Of a stretch of DNA of 64,000 bases, positions 1-9,774 are shown piece by piece. The DNA is from Chrysoporthe austroafricana (lineage: Eukaryota > Ascomycota > Sordariomycetes > Diaporthales > Cryphonectriaceae): positions 4,280,342 through 4,344,341 of the forward strand of contig JYIP02000007.1 in assembly GCA_001051155.2 (NCBI GenBank), in the 5' to 3' direction. Position numbers and translations under genes: made by a program. Position 1 is the first letter of the stretch. Each line of letters begins with the position of its first letter. Below the pieces are notes generated by a model. It saw only the letters and a list, made by a program, of their open reading frames with translations, was not told where the DNA came from and did not search any database.

Positions 1-2
1 TG

Positions 3-1109
3 CGCGACGTCTTCGTGGCCGACGCGTGCGAGCACGGCGCGACGCGGCTGCTGTACAGCCCCGGCGCCGAGCAGCTCGAGGTGCACATGCCCGACCGCGA
101 GACGGCCCTGCACCGCCGCTTCGCGCGCGGCGCCGTGTGCCAGGTCGCCGACGCCATCAACTGGGCGCTCGCCGACCGCGGCCTGCAGGACGCCGCCGTC
201 TGCCCCATGATGAGCTACACCCTCGAGGGGCCCGTCGCCGTCGAGCCCGCGCCCCGCCCGCCCCACGCCGCCCCCCTCCGCTACGAGTGGCACGAGGGGG
301 CCCGCAACCTGGACGCGCTGGTCTTCACCACCACGCCCGACGGCATGTCCGTCCCGCTGATCCTCATCCAGTTCGACTTTGCCCACGAGCCCATCGACCC
401 CAGGTTCCGAGGTACGTATCCGCCGGCGCCGGCGCTGGCCTCTGGGTGCCCGCCCTGCTGACGTCGCCCAGAAACCTCGATGCAGTTCCTCCACCTGGTG
501 CTGACGATCCGCTTCACCATCCACGGGCGCACCAGGGCCGAGCGCCTGGCCGAGCCGGACAGGCCCTACAGGCTCACCGCCCAGATCATCTCCCCCGACC
601 CCGCCATGGACGTCAAGGAGCCGCTGGACCGCACAGAGACCCTGCGGACGGTGGTCATCTGCGCCGGGGGGGACGACGAACGCGACGGCGACGGCGGCGG
701 CGGCGGCGGGCGCAGCGGGCCGGGCAGCCGCAATGCCCGGGGCGAGGACATGGTCTTCTTCCTCCCGCTCTTCTGGGTCGCCGACCGGCGCCTGTGCGAC
801 ACCACGGCCGCGGTCCCGTGCGACGCCCTGCGCGCCGTCTTCGCCAGCGCCGTCCGGAGCCAGCGCGAGGAGGACGCCCTGGAGGACGATGGGGAGGGCG
901 GCGGCGGCGGCAGGCGGCCCTCGCGGTGGGGCGCCGAGCTGGGACTGGCTGGCCTCGCCCGCCAGCGCGAGCGCCTGCTCGCCCATAGCTGCTGGTGGGC
1001 CCCCGGCTGGGCCCCGTCGTCCCCGCCCGCCGGCCTGGGCGCGACGACGCCTGCTGCTGCCGGCGGCGCCGGCGCCATCCACGGCGCGCTTGCGATCCGG
1101 CCGCGCTGA
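3..1109 (+). CDS. Hypothetical protein, 3' part (5' end outside window)
   Basis: The reading frame is already open at the first bases and the first candidate codon is GTG, so the true start lies upstream of the window. Exons are 3-411 and 472-1109, separated by a 60-bp intron (gtacgt...cccag). Splicing joins a phase-1 codon and keeps the frame, giving at least 348 residues. The middle shows a strand-like hydrophobic segment (FLHLVLTIRFTIHG) and a glycine run encoded by GGC repeats near 690-710, followed by an alanine/glycine-rich C-terminus. I recognise no family. Very high GC at third positions and the clean intron support a real gene. The junction and the 3' end at TGA 1107-1109 are well supported; the function is unknown. 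Confidence 0.6.
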
Positions 1110-1800
1110 GGCGTGGTAGGTGCTCTCGAGGGGGTGGGAGGTGGGCTGGCTTCTGTGGCAGGGCAAAAAATGGATGGAGTGCGCTGGAAGAGGGAGAGGA
1201 GGGAAGAAAACTGGCTGGCAAAGGGCGTTCGCCTGGTCTCGCACGGGCCGTCTATCGGTTCGAGCACAGCTTGCGCCAGCTCCAGGGACAGTAATGACTG
1301 GTGATGCGGACGAGAGGGGGGGGGTCCCCGAGATAGCTAGCTACAGGGACAGCAAGAACAGCCCCAACCCGCCCGTCCAATTGCTGGCCGGTGTTCTCGT
1401 GAACTCGACTGCCAGCCTGTATTCTCGTGGATCCAATTGTCAGCCGGGCAACTGAGCGAGGGACGGGACCAGCGGCGACGTGTGTACACCAATCCATCCT
1501 TGGCCCTGACACGGTTGCCTGAGGAGGAACAGGCACCTTCTCGAGCAGGGAAGAAATTGATTTGGGGTGGGGGGGCACAGAGGCCAGAATCAGGGTGTGC
1601 CTGAGGACAGCAAAAATTCTGTGTCCAGACACAGAATTTTGACACCCTCACGCTACCATGCACAATCCTTGCACTGGACGCCACCAACCGATCTCGCCGG
1701 CTGCGACCCGATCCCCACCAAGGATGGACCCCCTCCCCCCGCATGTGAGAGGCCCTCTTCGCCACGGTCTAATGCATCTTCAACTAGAGAGCACACGTAG
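1110..1800. other. Noncoding, 3' flank of the first gene
   Basis: I see no convincing gene here. Overlapping open frames on both strands have no coding character. The only structured element is a perfect 13-bp inverted repeat near 1.6 kb, listed separately. Confidence 0.5.
1613..1640. repeat. Perfect 13-bp palindrome with 2-nt spacer
   Basis: The left arm AAAATTCTGTGTC (1613-1625) and its exact reverse complement (1628-1640) are separated only by CA. The structure could form a hairpin or cruciform. No flanking gene explains it. Confidence 0.85.
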
Positions 1801-2567
1801 ATACGTTGGAGATCGTGGCCAAGTAATTGTCCAAATGCCGACTTGAGAAAGCTTGCATCGAATCTCAGACGCTATACCACTGCGGGATCGATATTAGCAT
1901 CAGGAACTCGCAAAAGCCCTGACGGCCAGTTCCGTTTTGCAGGCACAGTATTGCCGGTATTCGTTATCGAAGTAGCATATGCTCAACTGACAAAAGATGT
2001 AAATAAATATGCCGCACAATATGCTAAACGCAGCAAAGGTAAGGTAAAGACGGCTCTCGTTATCGACCTTATTCGCCCCCAGAATTGAGGCGCCAGCCTG
2101 CCGATACTACAGGCCGTCCAGGAACGTTCTCCCTCTGGCGCGGCTCCGAGAGTATCTATAGAGGCGAGCTCTTTCGCGACACACAAAGCAACGCAATTGC
2201 TAGCGCAATCCGGCTCTTCCTGGCGGATTTCATCCCCGACGACGCCCTCGAGCAGCTTAACGAGGAAACCCGACAGCAAGCCCAGCAGCTTACTATCGAT
2301 ATTCCTGCTGAGCTGCTGTGTAAATGGCTAGCACAACATGAGAGGATGCAAGCAGACGAGGACGAAAGAGCCAGGGAACCGCGAGCAGAAGCGGACGAGG
2401 ACAACGACGAAGGCCCCGATAGGGACAGCGATGGTGCACGTCTCTCCAAGAGACGAAAGCTGTCCGACGGCAGCCAAGAATATCTCGCTGTCGGAGGCAG
2501 CAGCAGTACGGTGGGCCTCTCAGAGAGGCGGGTGACCCGCTCCATGTCACGCCGGAAGGAGGCGTAA
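1801..2567 (+). pseudogene. Frameshifted REase/Uma2-like PD-(D/E)XK protein
   Basis: Two adjacent frames together give one protein. The first (from about 1801, no ATG in frame, ending at TGA 2086-2088) carries SPDGQF followed by VFVIEVAYAQ and the helix KDVNKYAAQYAKRSKGK. This fits the D...EhxYxQ core of fungal restriction-endonuclease-like proteins. The second frame (to TAA 2565-2567) continues with GTFSLWRG, which follows that core in the family, then an acidic region and a basic KRRKL / TRSMSRRK tail that looks nuclear. The shift lies at a run of five C (2076-2080) and behaves like loss of one base. Either the gene is decayed and 5'-truncated, or the C run was misread in the assembly. Family assignment is from the motif pattern only. 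Confidence 0.55.
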
Positions 2568-4269
2568 ATACGCAGCGGCCAGCAACGCGTCGGCACGTGG
2601 TCTGGTCATATCAGAGTGGCCCGCTGTCTCCTGGGATGTCAGTCACGCGTATCATCGCCAGGTGCCAGCTTCCGCCTGCTTGCGTGATTCGTGCGTCAGG
2701 TCTGAGAATGAGAGGGCGGAGCGGTGGTCGTCGTATCGGACCATGCGGTACGGAGCCAGTCCCCGCGGCGTAAGTACGACGCAAGGCAGCCGATGATGAT
2801 TCTACCCGGCCTTGTGTCGCCCTAAGCGCTGGCGAGCTGTCCATAGAAATATCTCTTAAAAAGAATTGCTCCTCCAGCAAAAGGTTTGGTCTAGGCGAGT
2901 TCGAGTCAGACTTCTGAATACCCCAGTCCGTGTTCCCTGATGCTGAGAGACAAGGAAACTTTTGGAATCGTGCAGATGATACTGAGATTCATAAGCAACA
3001 ATCTTTCGAAGCAGTGATCGAGACGCTTGATGATTGCTTACATGAAGTCATCTGCCGTTGACAGAGGTCATCTTCCGTTGACAGAGCCAGCTCTTGGTAG
3101 AATCCCCGTCTGAAAACTTTCGATCTTGGGCTGTAGACCAGCTCCACGGCTACCATCTACCGTGACAAAGTCCTGGCCTGGGTCGACAACCGCCTTCTCG
3201 GCTTTGGCCCAGACCCTATCAATCACAGGGCACGCCCAGGGGGGGGGGGCTTTTGGTCGAGGTAGCCCTCGACTAGTCGCTAGGCAGTGACTCAGTTGTT
3301 GTGAAAGTCATCTTTGGCAGCCGTCGCGAAAGCAGTCGTTGGAGAGAGCCACGGTCTTCCCAGTCTGGAGGCGCTCGGGCTGGCTTCAGATGATGCAAGC
3401 ATTTGCCCGAACATGTCGCCAGGTCCCGACGTCCCGACGTCTCCCCAAGGTTAAGCTATCAGCTTCGTCCTAGGCATAATCACGATCACCTAGGCGCATG
3501 TATCTCTGTGTGGAGACATGTGTTGTCATCGTCAATCATGCAGGGCTAGTCTCGAAGGGTCTTGATAGAATATCGAAGCGTCTTGATGCCCCAAAGCGCG
3601 GGTCTTAAAACATGGCCTCGAGATACCTAGCGTTGGACTGCCGTTGGTGCCCAAGGTAGGAACCCAAGCACACCAGAGAACGAGGCCAGCTGGCTCATAT
3701 CAGAAGCCAGCAGGCCGAGAATCTGGGTGAAATTCTTCATTGCAGTAGCAGAGCAGGAAATACTGCTTCTACTGTAGGACTGGAAAGAAGGGAACAATAG
3801 ATTCGTATGCGTCAATAGATTGGTGTGCGTTAAAGGAAAGGAAGGAGGAAAGAATGAGCCAGCCAGCCTTTGGCTGGCGAAATCTGATCTAAGCAGGGAT
3901 ACCGTCAGTATTTAACAGCAGCACCGGTCCACCTCAGGCCGAGACAGCCCAGACTGGGGCACTCAGCATCCCGCTACTTATTTGCACTACACTGTGCACC
4001 AGTCGACGAGATGTGGATAACAAGCGGGCAATACCGAAAGCAATATGCGTCACAGAAACTATAGGTGTATCGGTACACAACCTTGTCCTCGCGAAAAGCC
4101 CCCAGCGAGAACACAGGCACACCAGAGAACTAGACCGGCAGGCCGAGAATCTAGGTGAAATTCTTCATCGCAACAGCAGAGTGTGAGTCACATGGTGCAG
4201 CGTCCAGCGACAAATGCACCTTCCAATTGAGCCGCCAGCGACAGCGCATCTTGTGTTCTTTTCTGATAT
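2568..4269. other. Gene-free stretch with diverged repeats
   Basis: No frame looks coding. The stretch holds a short direct repeat around 3041-3090 (TCATCTKCCGTTGACAGAG twice), an 11-base G run at about 3241-3250, and the first copy of a diverged repeat listed separately. Confidence 0.5.
3668..4181 (+). repeat. Diverged direct repeat pair (about 65-85 bp)
   Basis: Copy one (3668-3753) and copy two (4117-4181) share GCACACCAGAGAAC, then AGGCCGAGAATCT, then GGTGAAATTCTTCAT and a CAGCAGAG end. Copy one has about 20 extra bases in the middle. The remaining differences are mostly transitions. The copies are about 450 bp apart, so this could be the remains of a duplicated or transposed segment. 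Confidence 0.6.
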
Positions 4270-4383
4270 TTGTGCCATGTACGCGTATGTTGTCCAAGGC
4301 TGGCTGATGTCCATTCTGACCTCAACACCGCACAACAACACGACGAATATCAGAGATCTAAGGCCCGCGGCACAACCGCATCA

Positions 4384-5320
4384 ATGACGCGACCGCGAAC
4401 AGGGATCAAGAGATCATCTGCTGTGCTGCAGGACATGGATGTTAACTCGAAGCGCCCTATATCTGGCAATCCTGACAGAGAAGCATCGCATGCTCCGCGG
4501 CCCAAGCGTCCGCGCAGGGCTACGGCAGCGCCGGCAGCAAGAACACCCTCGCCCGTCAAAGCCAGAAAGGACGCGATGCGCATGCGCAGGATGGCACGCC
4601 AGGCACCCGAGGTTTCCAGTCCCTATAGGGGCGCTGAGGCGGTGACGATAGATGTCGAGATGCGCGTGGAGGGGGAGGATGGCTGCCCGGGCTAGTAGCT
4701 GGCCGAGGTGGCGTGCCGACGAGCTGGACGGCGAGTGCGAGTGGAACTTCGCAGCGCACGCACCCTCGCTGCGCCTAGCCCTGGGAGCTAGCGAGGCTAA
4801 GAGTGATTCTCGTGACAGCCATAGCTGCAGCAGTGGCCATAGCGACAGCGACAGCGCGCTCCCGGTATGTTAATGTCGGCGACCTGCCCTGCCCTACCCT
4901 TCCGGGGCATTTTCCCTCCTCTTGTCAGCAGCGCGCCCGAGGCTAACAGCTTTGTCCATCTTCCTCCTACAGCCCAGGCGCTAAGATTGCCTCTGAATAT
5001 CTGCCCGACCATGCCCTAGGGCTCCTTGCAGCTTCCAAGATGACTGATTTCGTCATCTGCCTGGGTCGCGACCCCGGTGATGCTGACTCGGGCTCTTATA
5101 CTGATATCGCCGCTGGGCCCTGTCCCTATCCCCTTCCCTCCTGGTCGCCGCCGCCTTCAGAGACCGCCGCCCTTCAGCGCTGACTATTTGCGCTGCAGGC
5201 TAGCGTCGCTCCTCCCGGCCGACAAAAGACTATCAGCCAGAATGCGGAGGAGGCCGCGTCCAGCTCGCTATCTGGGTCATCACACAGATGCAGCACTTTG
5301 GCCATGATCTGCATCCTTGA
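4384..5320 (+). pseudogene. PDDEXK_12-like nuclease relic
   Basis: An ATG-initiated basic N-terminus (NLS-like RPKRPRR, then TPSPVKARK; about 4384-4695) is followed in another frame by ELDGECEWNFAAHAPSLRLA (about 4715-4780). That fits the E..WN..VH..LLRLAL signature of the fungal PDDEXK_12 family. An intron-like segment (gtatgt 4865 ... ctacag 4972) precedes PGAKIASEYLP and SKMTDFVICLG, matching the family's KMVDF segment. The frame then meets TGA at 5181-5183, and GRVQLAIWVITQMQ appears in yet another frame (5252-5320), matching the family's QLxxW helix. Most of the segment between the N-terminus and E..WN is missing. At least two frame changes, a stop and an internal deletion make this a relic. 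Matches are to a remembered family pattern. Confidence 0.5.
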
Positions 5321-6859
5321 TAAAGCGTTTTCAACAATCCGCCTTGGTCCCGCCAATAGTGGCTTCTCGTGTCGGTACTTGGGATTCGAATTCAAAATCT
5401 CGAATTTGAAGCTCTATAGAGCGTTTACTCCTCTCGAGCTACTCTTTGATAGTGGACCAGGGCATAGACAATACATTCCTTGCTATAGACGTACTTAATT
5501 CTTAGTGCTCTATATTCTGAATGTCAAATACTAATAGACTTGACGTCGTCTTAGGAACACCTCCAGATCGATACGAAATCCAACGTAATGTTCGTGGAGA
5601 CGTCTCAATGTCCTCTTTAACGAGTCATTGTCCGGGAAAGATCTTAAGTATCGGTCGAATTGTGTGAGTGTAGTCGTTATATCCTTGATTATGCTAGTTG
5701 ATATGTCAATTTAATAGAAATAAAAGATATCCCTTTGCTTCAGAAGCCTACTCTTTCTTTCCCTCGATATCTTTTATTTTGGCCGAGATACTAACCCTGG
5801 CAAACCCTAACTCTTACTCCAATCTATGGTTGGGTTCTTAAGCTCTAAAATGTCGAAGGGCTCTGCAACCCCCCCTCCCTTTTCGCTGCTCGGAGGCTTG
5901 GGGTTTTCGTGAGAGGCACCGGGTGACGGGAGCGGCTTTGCAACCACGTTTTGGTGTGCCCAGCGCGCAGGAGGATAAACGTCAAGTGCCAAAGAGCCCG
6001 AAAACAGGCAACCACTGTTGAAAGCACTTGTCTAGACCAGGGGTGGCAGTAAAACTCACGAACCAAAATCGAGAGGTTAATTATGGAACATTAATCACGG
6101 CTTGCGAACTGAGGAGCTGCATTGAGACGATGAGCCGTGTATTGGCAGGTCGGCGGCTCTGGGCGGGCTAGGTTAGCTTTGGCGGGTGCCCTGTCCCACG
6201 CGGCCGGGAGGGTTAGAGGGCTCACACCTTATCTTACTGGAGCATGGCGGGAGCACAACTTGCAACCTGTGCGGTAATTTGAAACTGTCGGCCGGATTTC
6301 TCGTCTGTTGTGCATATTGCTGGAGCGGCGACTGATGTTTGCTGTACGATCAACCTCGTCTGCGTGGGGAATTAATTACGAATCCGTACGAGGTGCGGCG
6401 GGGCAGGCTGGGCGCTGACGTGTTGACCGCACTGCTCGGTTTGCCGAGGTCGCTGCCTTGGAGACAAGACCAGCATGCTAAAGCCAGCTTCACCTACCGA
6501 CTTCCCTCTGCTCCAGCAGATCGTCAGACAGCACTGGTTCGATGCACGACCTGAAGTCGGCAGCGGGTCTATACCTAGCTCGCCTCGCTGCACGGCCCAG
6601 ATCAGTCCTCACGTCCACGAGAAGCGCTGTCTCGGCTGCTGAGGTCCCTGCGTAGCGCTTCCCAGCACGTCATCGTCCCCAGCGGCCCGGCCTCTGCACC
6701 GTCGGCTGCATGTCGCGACCGGCTCACGTCTCTCGCAGCCCTGCGCTGGCCTCCGCCTGGGCGGTTCATCTTCCAAGAGGTGTCGGGCGGTGGCTCTGGA
6801 GCAGGCTGCTCGGTCTGGCCAAGATATTGACACCAATGTCGACCCGACGCCCCAGATAA
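5321..6859. other. Noncoding, AT-rich in part
   Basis: No convincing gene. The AT-rich part at about 5380-5810 contains a 14-bp perfect inverted repeat listed separately. The 6.1-6.8 kb part is GC-rich, with overlapping open frames but no motif I recognise. It may be the decayed upstream part of the fragment that follows. Confidence 0.45.
5718..5779. repeat. 14-bp inverted repeat around a 34-nt loop
   Basis: AAATAAAAGATATC at 5718-5731 is the exact reverse complement of 5766-5779. The arms sit in an AT-rich island between two GC-rich relic regions. They could be the termini or stem of a small element remnant. Confidence 0.8.
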
Positions 6860-7300
6860 CGCGACATCGCGCGATCTTTCGAGCCCTCTCTCCCCGGAAG
6901 CCTCTCAGAAGCCCCTCCTCGGAAGCTCGGTAGGGACCGCAGTCCTAGCCCCAGCCGCATCAGGTCCACTGCAGATCTCAGCCTGCTGGAGAAGCCTGTT
7001 CCCGCCGTGGACGGCATCCAGACCCTCGCCTCTGACGCCAAGGGCCTCTGCGACTCCGTAAAGAGCGTCCCCAGATCCACCCCCGCCGATACCAAGACCG
7101 AGTTCTCCATCCTGCTCAGCGCAGACGATACCCAAAATGCGCGTACGCCCGCGGTTGGGGAACAAAGGCTTCTTGAAGAGCTCGACGGGCTTGTGGGCAT
7201 ACACGCGGCCCACCATCGAGGTGACCGTGGAGAACCGCTACACCGCGGCTGCTGGCGGAGACTGCGTGCTCCGTCTGGCGTGTCGTTGGTGTTGCAGGTA
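6860..7300 (+). pseudogene. Possible PDDEXK_12-like N-terminal fragment
   Basis: One frame is open from 6860 (after TAA 6857-6859) to 7510 with no early ATG. It reads SPSPSRIRSTADLSLLEKPV and then LASDAKGLCDSVKSV and PADTKTEFSILL. The order (SP-rich basic segment, L..L..PV, helix, P...K.EF) resembles the N-terminal third of PDDEXK_12 proteins. The conserved core (E..WN, KMVDF, ETK) is not visible downstream, so this would be an incomplete copy. After about 7300 the frame loses coding character. The resemblance is weak and unverified. Confidence 0.3.
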
Positions 7301-9333
7301 GCGCAGCGTCGGTTGGGGTATAGTCGGTTAGCCAGTCTACGGGCGGCAGCTCGAGCAGCGTCGCTGAAGAACATGGGCCTCAACCATGCCGCGATGCGTC
7401 AGGACCCTTCCTGGTCAGCCCTCTGCGCTGCCCCAACACCCCTCAGCAAGTTCACCCGATTGGCGCGGTCGATCGCAGATCTGGCTCTAGGAAGGTCGAC
7501 TTTGCCCTAGTCCTGGACCCAGAACTAGGTACGCCTTTTCACCAGCCTGTTCAGGCTATGCTCGCTTGCCTTCGGACGGCATCCTCCTACGGCCTAGTCC
7601 GCATAGGTCAATCCATCAAGCTACGCCCCTCTCATCGATGCACCCATTGCTGAAGCCAGGATCGTCGTCCGGATGTCGCCCTATGTCGGGAGATGCCCTC
7701 CGTCGAGCGGAACCCACCCACGTTCCCTCCCTCTGAAGGCAGGCAGTCAGTCAGTCGGTTGAAGAACACACAGCATTCAGGCACACGAGGCACACCAGGC
7801 GCACCAGGCATACCACCGGGTGGCCATAGATGAAGACAGTCCCTGTGAATGCGAGCCCTATCGTCCAGCTAGGTACGATGGCGACTGCCATCCACCGACG
7901 TCTTGATACACTGTCTGGGGAATGACAGGGCCACACCCGCCTACTCCGGCTTGGATCCTCCTAGAGGGATCCCAGCCCGCTCTTGAGAGCTAGTTGACGC
8001 TCCGCACCGAAGAAGGTCTGGTGTGGCCAATGCGGGCGGGAGATTCTGTGCTATTCCCAAGGACGCGTACCACGTGTAAGGCAGAGAGGCCCCCTTCCGC
8101 CTAAGAAATCACGATGAGGGCTCTTGTGCATATGCACCGCACCGCTACCTTTGGCCCGTTGATGCATCGTGGCTGCTCCATATACTGCTGGACCGTGAAA
8201 AAAAGAGACACATGGCATGCGACCCTCCACCCTCCTTCCTTTATCGTGCACGCCCAACCGCACGGTTAAGGCATTGACGTCGCAGATCTTCGAGAGGATG
8301 CGTTGAGGAAGATCATAGCACCGCCGAACTCCCTGGATACCCACAGAGACCCCGAGCTGGAGGAGCGTGGACCTATCTCCCGCCCCAGATCAGAGTATCT
8401 AAGGTATCCATAGCCGTCCCTCGCTAGGGACAAGCTGCAGCAGGTAGACGGGGATGGCTGGGTGGTCAAAAGCTGCTGGCGTGAAGCAGCGCCTCCACCC
8501 ATCGCAGAACGTCGGAAACCCACGATGGGCAGTCGGTTTATGTCATCTTGATCTCCCCAGCTAGATACTTGACATGTCCTGACGTCGGCCCTTGCCCACC
8601 CCTCCATCTTCTATATATCTTTTAGTCAATACTGCTCACTAACAAACTTGTTGAATATTGCTCCCCCGGAAGCTAATACTTTAGGTGTCGCAGCGTTCTG
8701 TTTGATCTTCCGGTCGACACTATTTACAACGCTCCCCATCATCATGTATGTGCGGGAGTAGACGGCGAGTACAGACGATCATTCTGCTGACTCCTTGCTT
8801 AGGAGATCTAGCTATTGTTGACAGCAACGGCGATAAAGGAAAGAAGGATAAGATCCGGGGTCTTCGGAAGCAACACGGCCGCGGCCCAACACCGGTTCGT
8901 CATCTCCACCACGTATAGTTGCACCATCATGACCGCGAGCAGCGCCTTCCACAGGGCTATGTCCGTCAACATGTTCTTGCCCGCCGTCGACACGTACGGC
9001 GAGGGGGCAGCGGTAAAGGCCCTCGAGCGAGATAGCCTCGCCAACAACAGCACGAGGTCCACTAGTACCGTCGACATGACCATGATGGACATCACCCCAC
9101 GGCAAGAGAGAGAAAAGTTACGACCTCTCGAGTCATATTACTCGTTCATCGTCTCTACATACAGGCTGGGCTGTCTGGTGCTCCACCCTTGCGAGAGCAG
9201 TGATTGGCTGCCTCATGACGACGTTTCCGATCTCCTCCATCCGTGACCTTCCTTGCTCAGGGCTTCATGTTTGGTGTTCAGCATGGCGGGGGGGTGTGGG
9301 GGGCGTTTGAGGGCTGCAGAGATACAGGCTGCC
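7301..9333. other. Gene-poor stretch
   Basis: No gene that I can defend. A short minisatellite lies at 7776-7815. A minus-strand open frame at 8808-9095 has two hydrophobic segments, but no family signature and no clear start context. A run of G with T lies near 9289-9300. Confidence 0.4.
7776..7815 (+). repeat. Short minisatellite, 9-10 bp units
   Basis: Four imperfect copies of a CAGGCACAC-like unit lie in tandem (CAGGCACACGA, GGCACAC, CAGGCGCAC, CAGGCATAC). A small (CAGT)n-like run, GTCAGTCAGTCAGTC, sits just upstream at about 7746. Confidence 0.6.
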
Positions 9334-9774
9334 TTACATGGAAGTCTGGGGCAGTCCCATTGAAAGCTGCTCGGCTAGCGTGCAGACCTCGCAGCGCAAA
9401 TGCTCACACGGCACCTTCTCTCCCTCGAAGGTCATGATGGAGCTGCACCTCTCCTTCTCGTTCCACGCCTTGCCGCACCAGCAGCAATTCCAGCAGTGCT
9501 CAGAAGGCTTGAACGGATAGCGCGGAAGGGAGCGTTCAGGCAGCGGAGGGGGGTAGGGGGCAGCGGGCCGGAGAGCCGAGGGGCCAGGAGGCTGCGGCGA
9601 GGCGACTGGGTCCGTGGCGACGTTCCAGAACGACCTGCTGTTGTGCGCATCGCGCGGGGTGGCCGCACCCCCTTCCTTCTCATTCCCCTGGCGGGCGCCA
9701 GTGGTTGCCGGTCCGGCCCTCATGCCTGCCGTGGCCGGCGTATCGGTGCTGGAGATCATGCTTCGGATATCCAT
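9334..9774 (-). CDS. Small cysteine-rich (zinc-ribbon-like) protein
   Basis: The single-exon frame starts at ATG 9774 (the upstream in-frame codon at 9801 is GTG) and encodes 146 residues. The N-terminal half is polar and low in complexity. A proline-rich stretch (PAAPYPPPLPERSLPRYP) leads into the C-terminal cysteine cluster CWNCCWCGKAW ... RC ... PCEHLRCEVC. The spacing CxxC near the start and C.H..CxxC at the end resembles small fungal proteins with a zinc-ribbon-like C-terminus. Function is unknown. The cysteine pattern is the main reason to believe the gene; the long opposing frame 9400-9780 on plus is probably its shadow. Promoter and introns are not evident. Confidence 0.45.
   Translation of the reverse strand: MDIRSMISSTDTPATAGMRAGPATTGARQGNEKEGGAATPRDAHNSRSFWNVATDPVASPQPPGPSALRPAAPYPPPLPERSLPRYPFKPSEHCWNCCWCGKAWNEKERCSSIMTFEGEKVPCEHLRCEVCTLAEQLSMGLPQTSM

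Noticed and set aside
566..1267. 233-codon minus-strand frame opposite the first gene
   Set aside because: It is a GC-driven shadow of the spliced plus-strand gene and is rich in serine, arginine and proline runs.
2893..2915. GAGTTCGAGTC as a tRNA B box
   Set aside because: No A box, acceptor stem or anticodon arm could be drawn around it.
8808..9095. Minus-strand frame with hydrophobic segments as a membrane protein
   Set aside because: Short, with no supported start or upstream exon and no family signature; the opposite frame is equally long.
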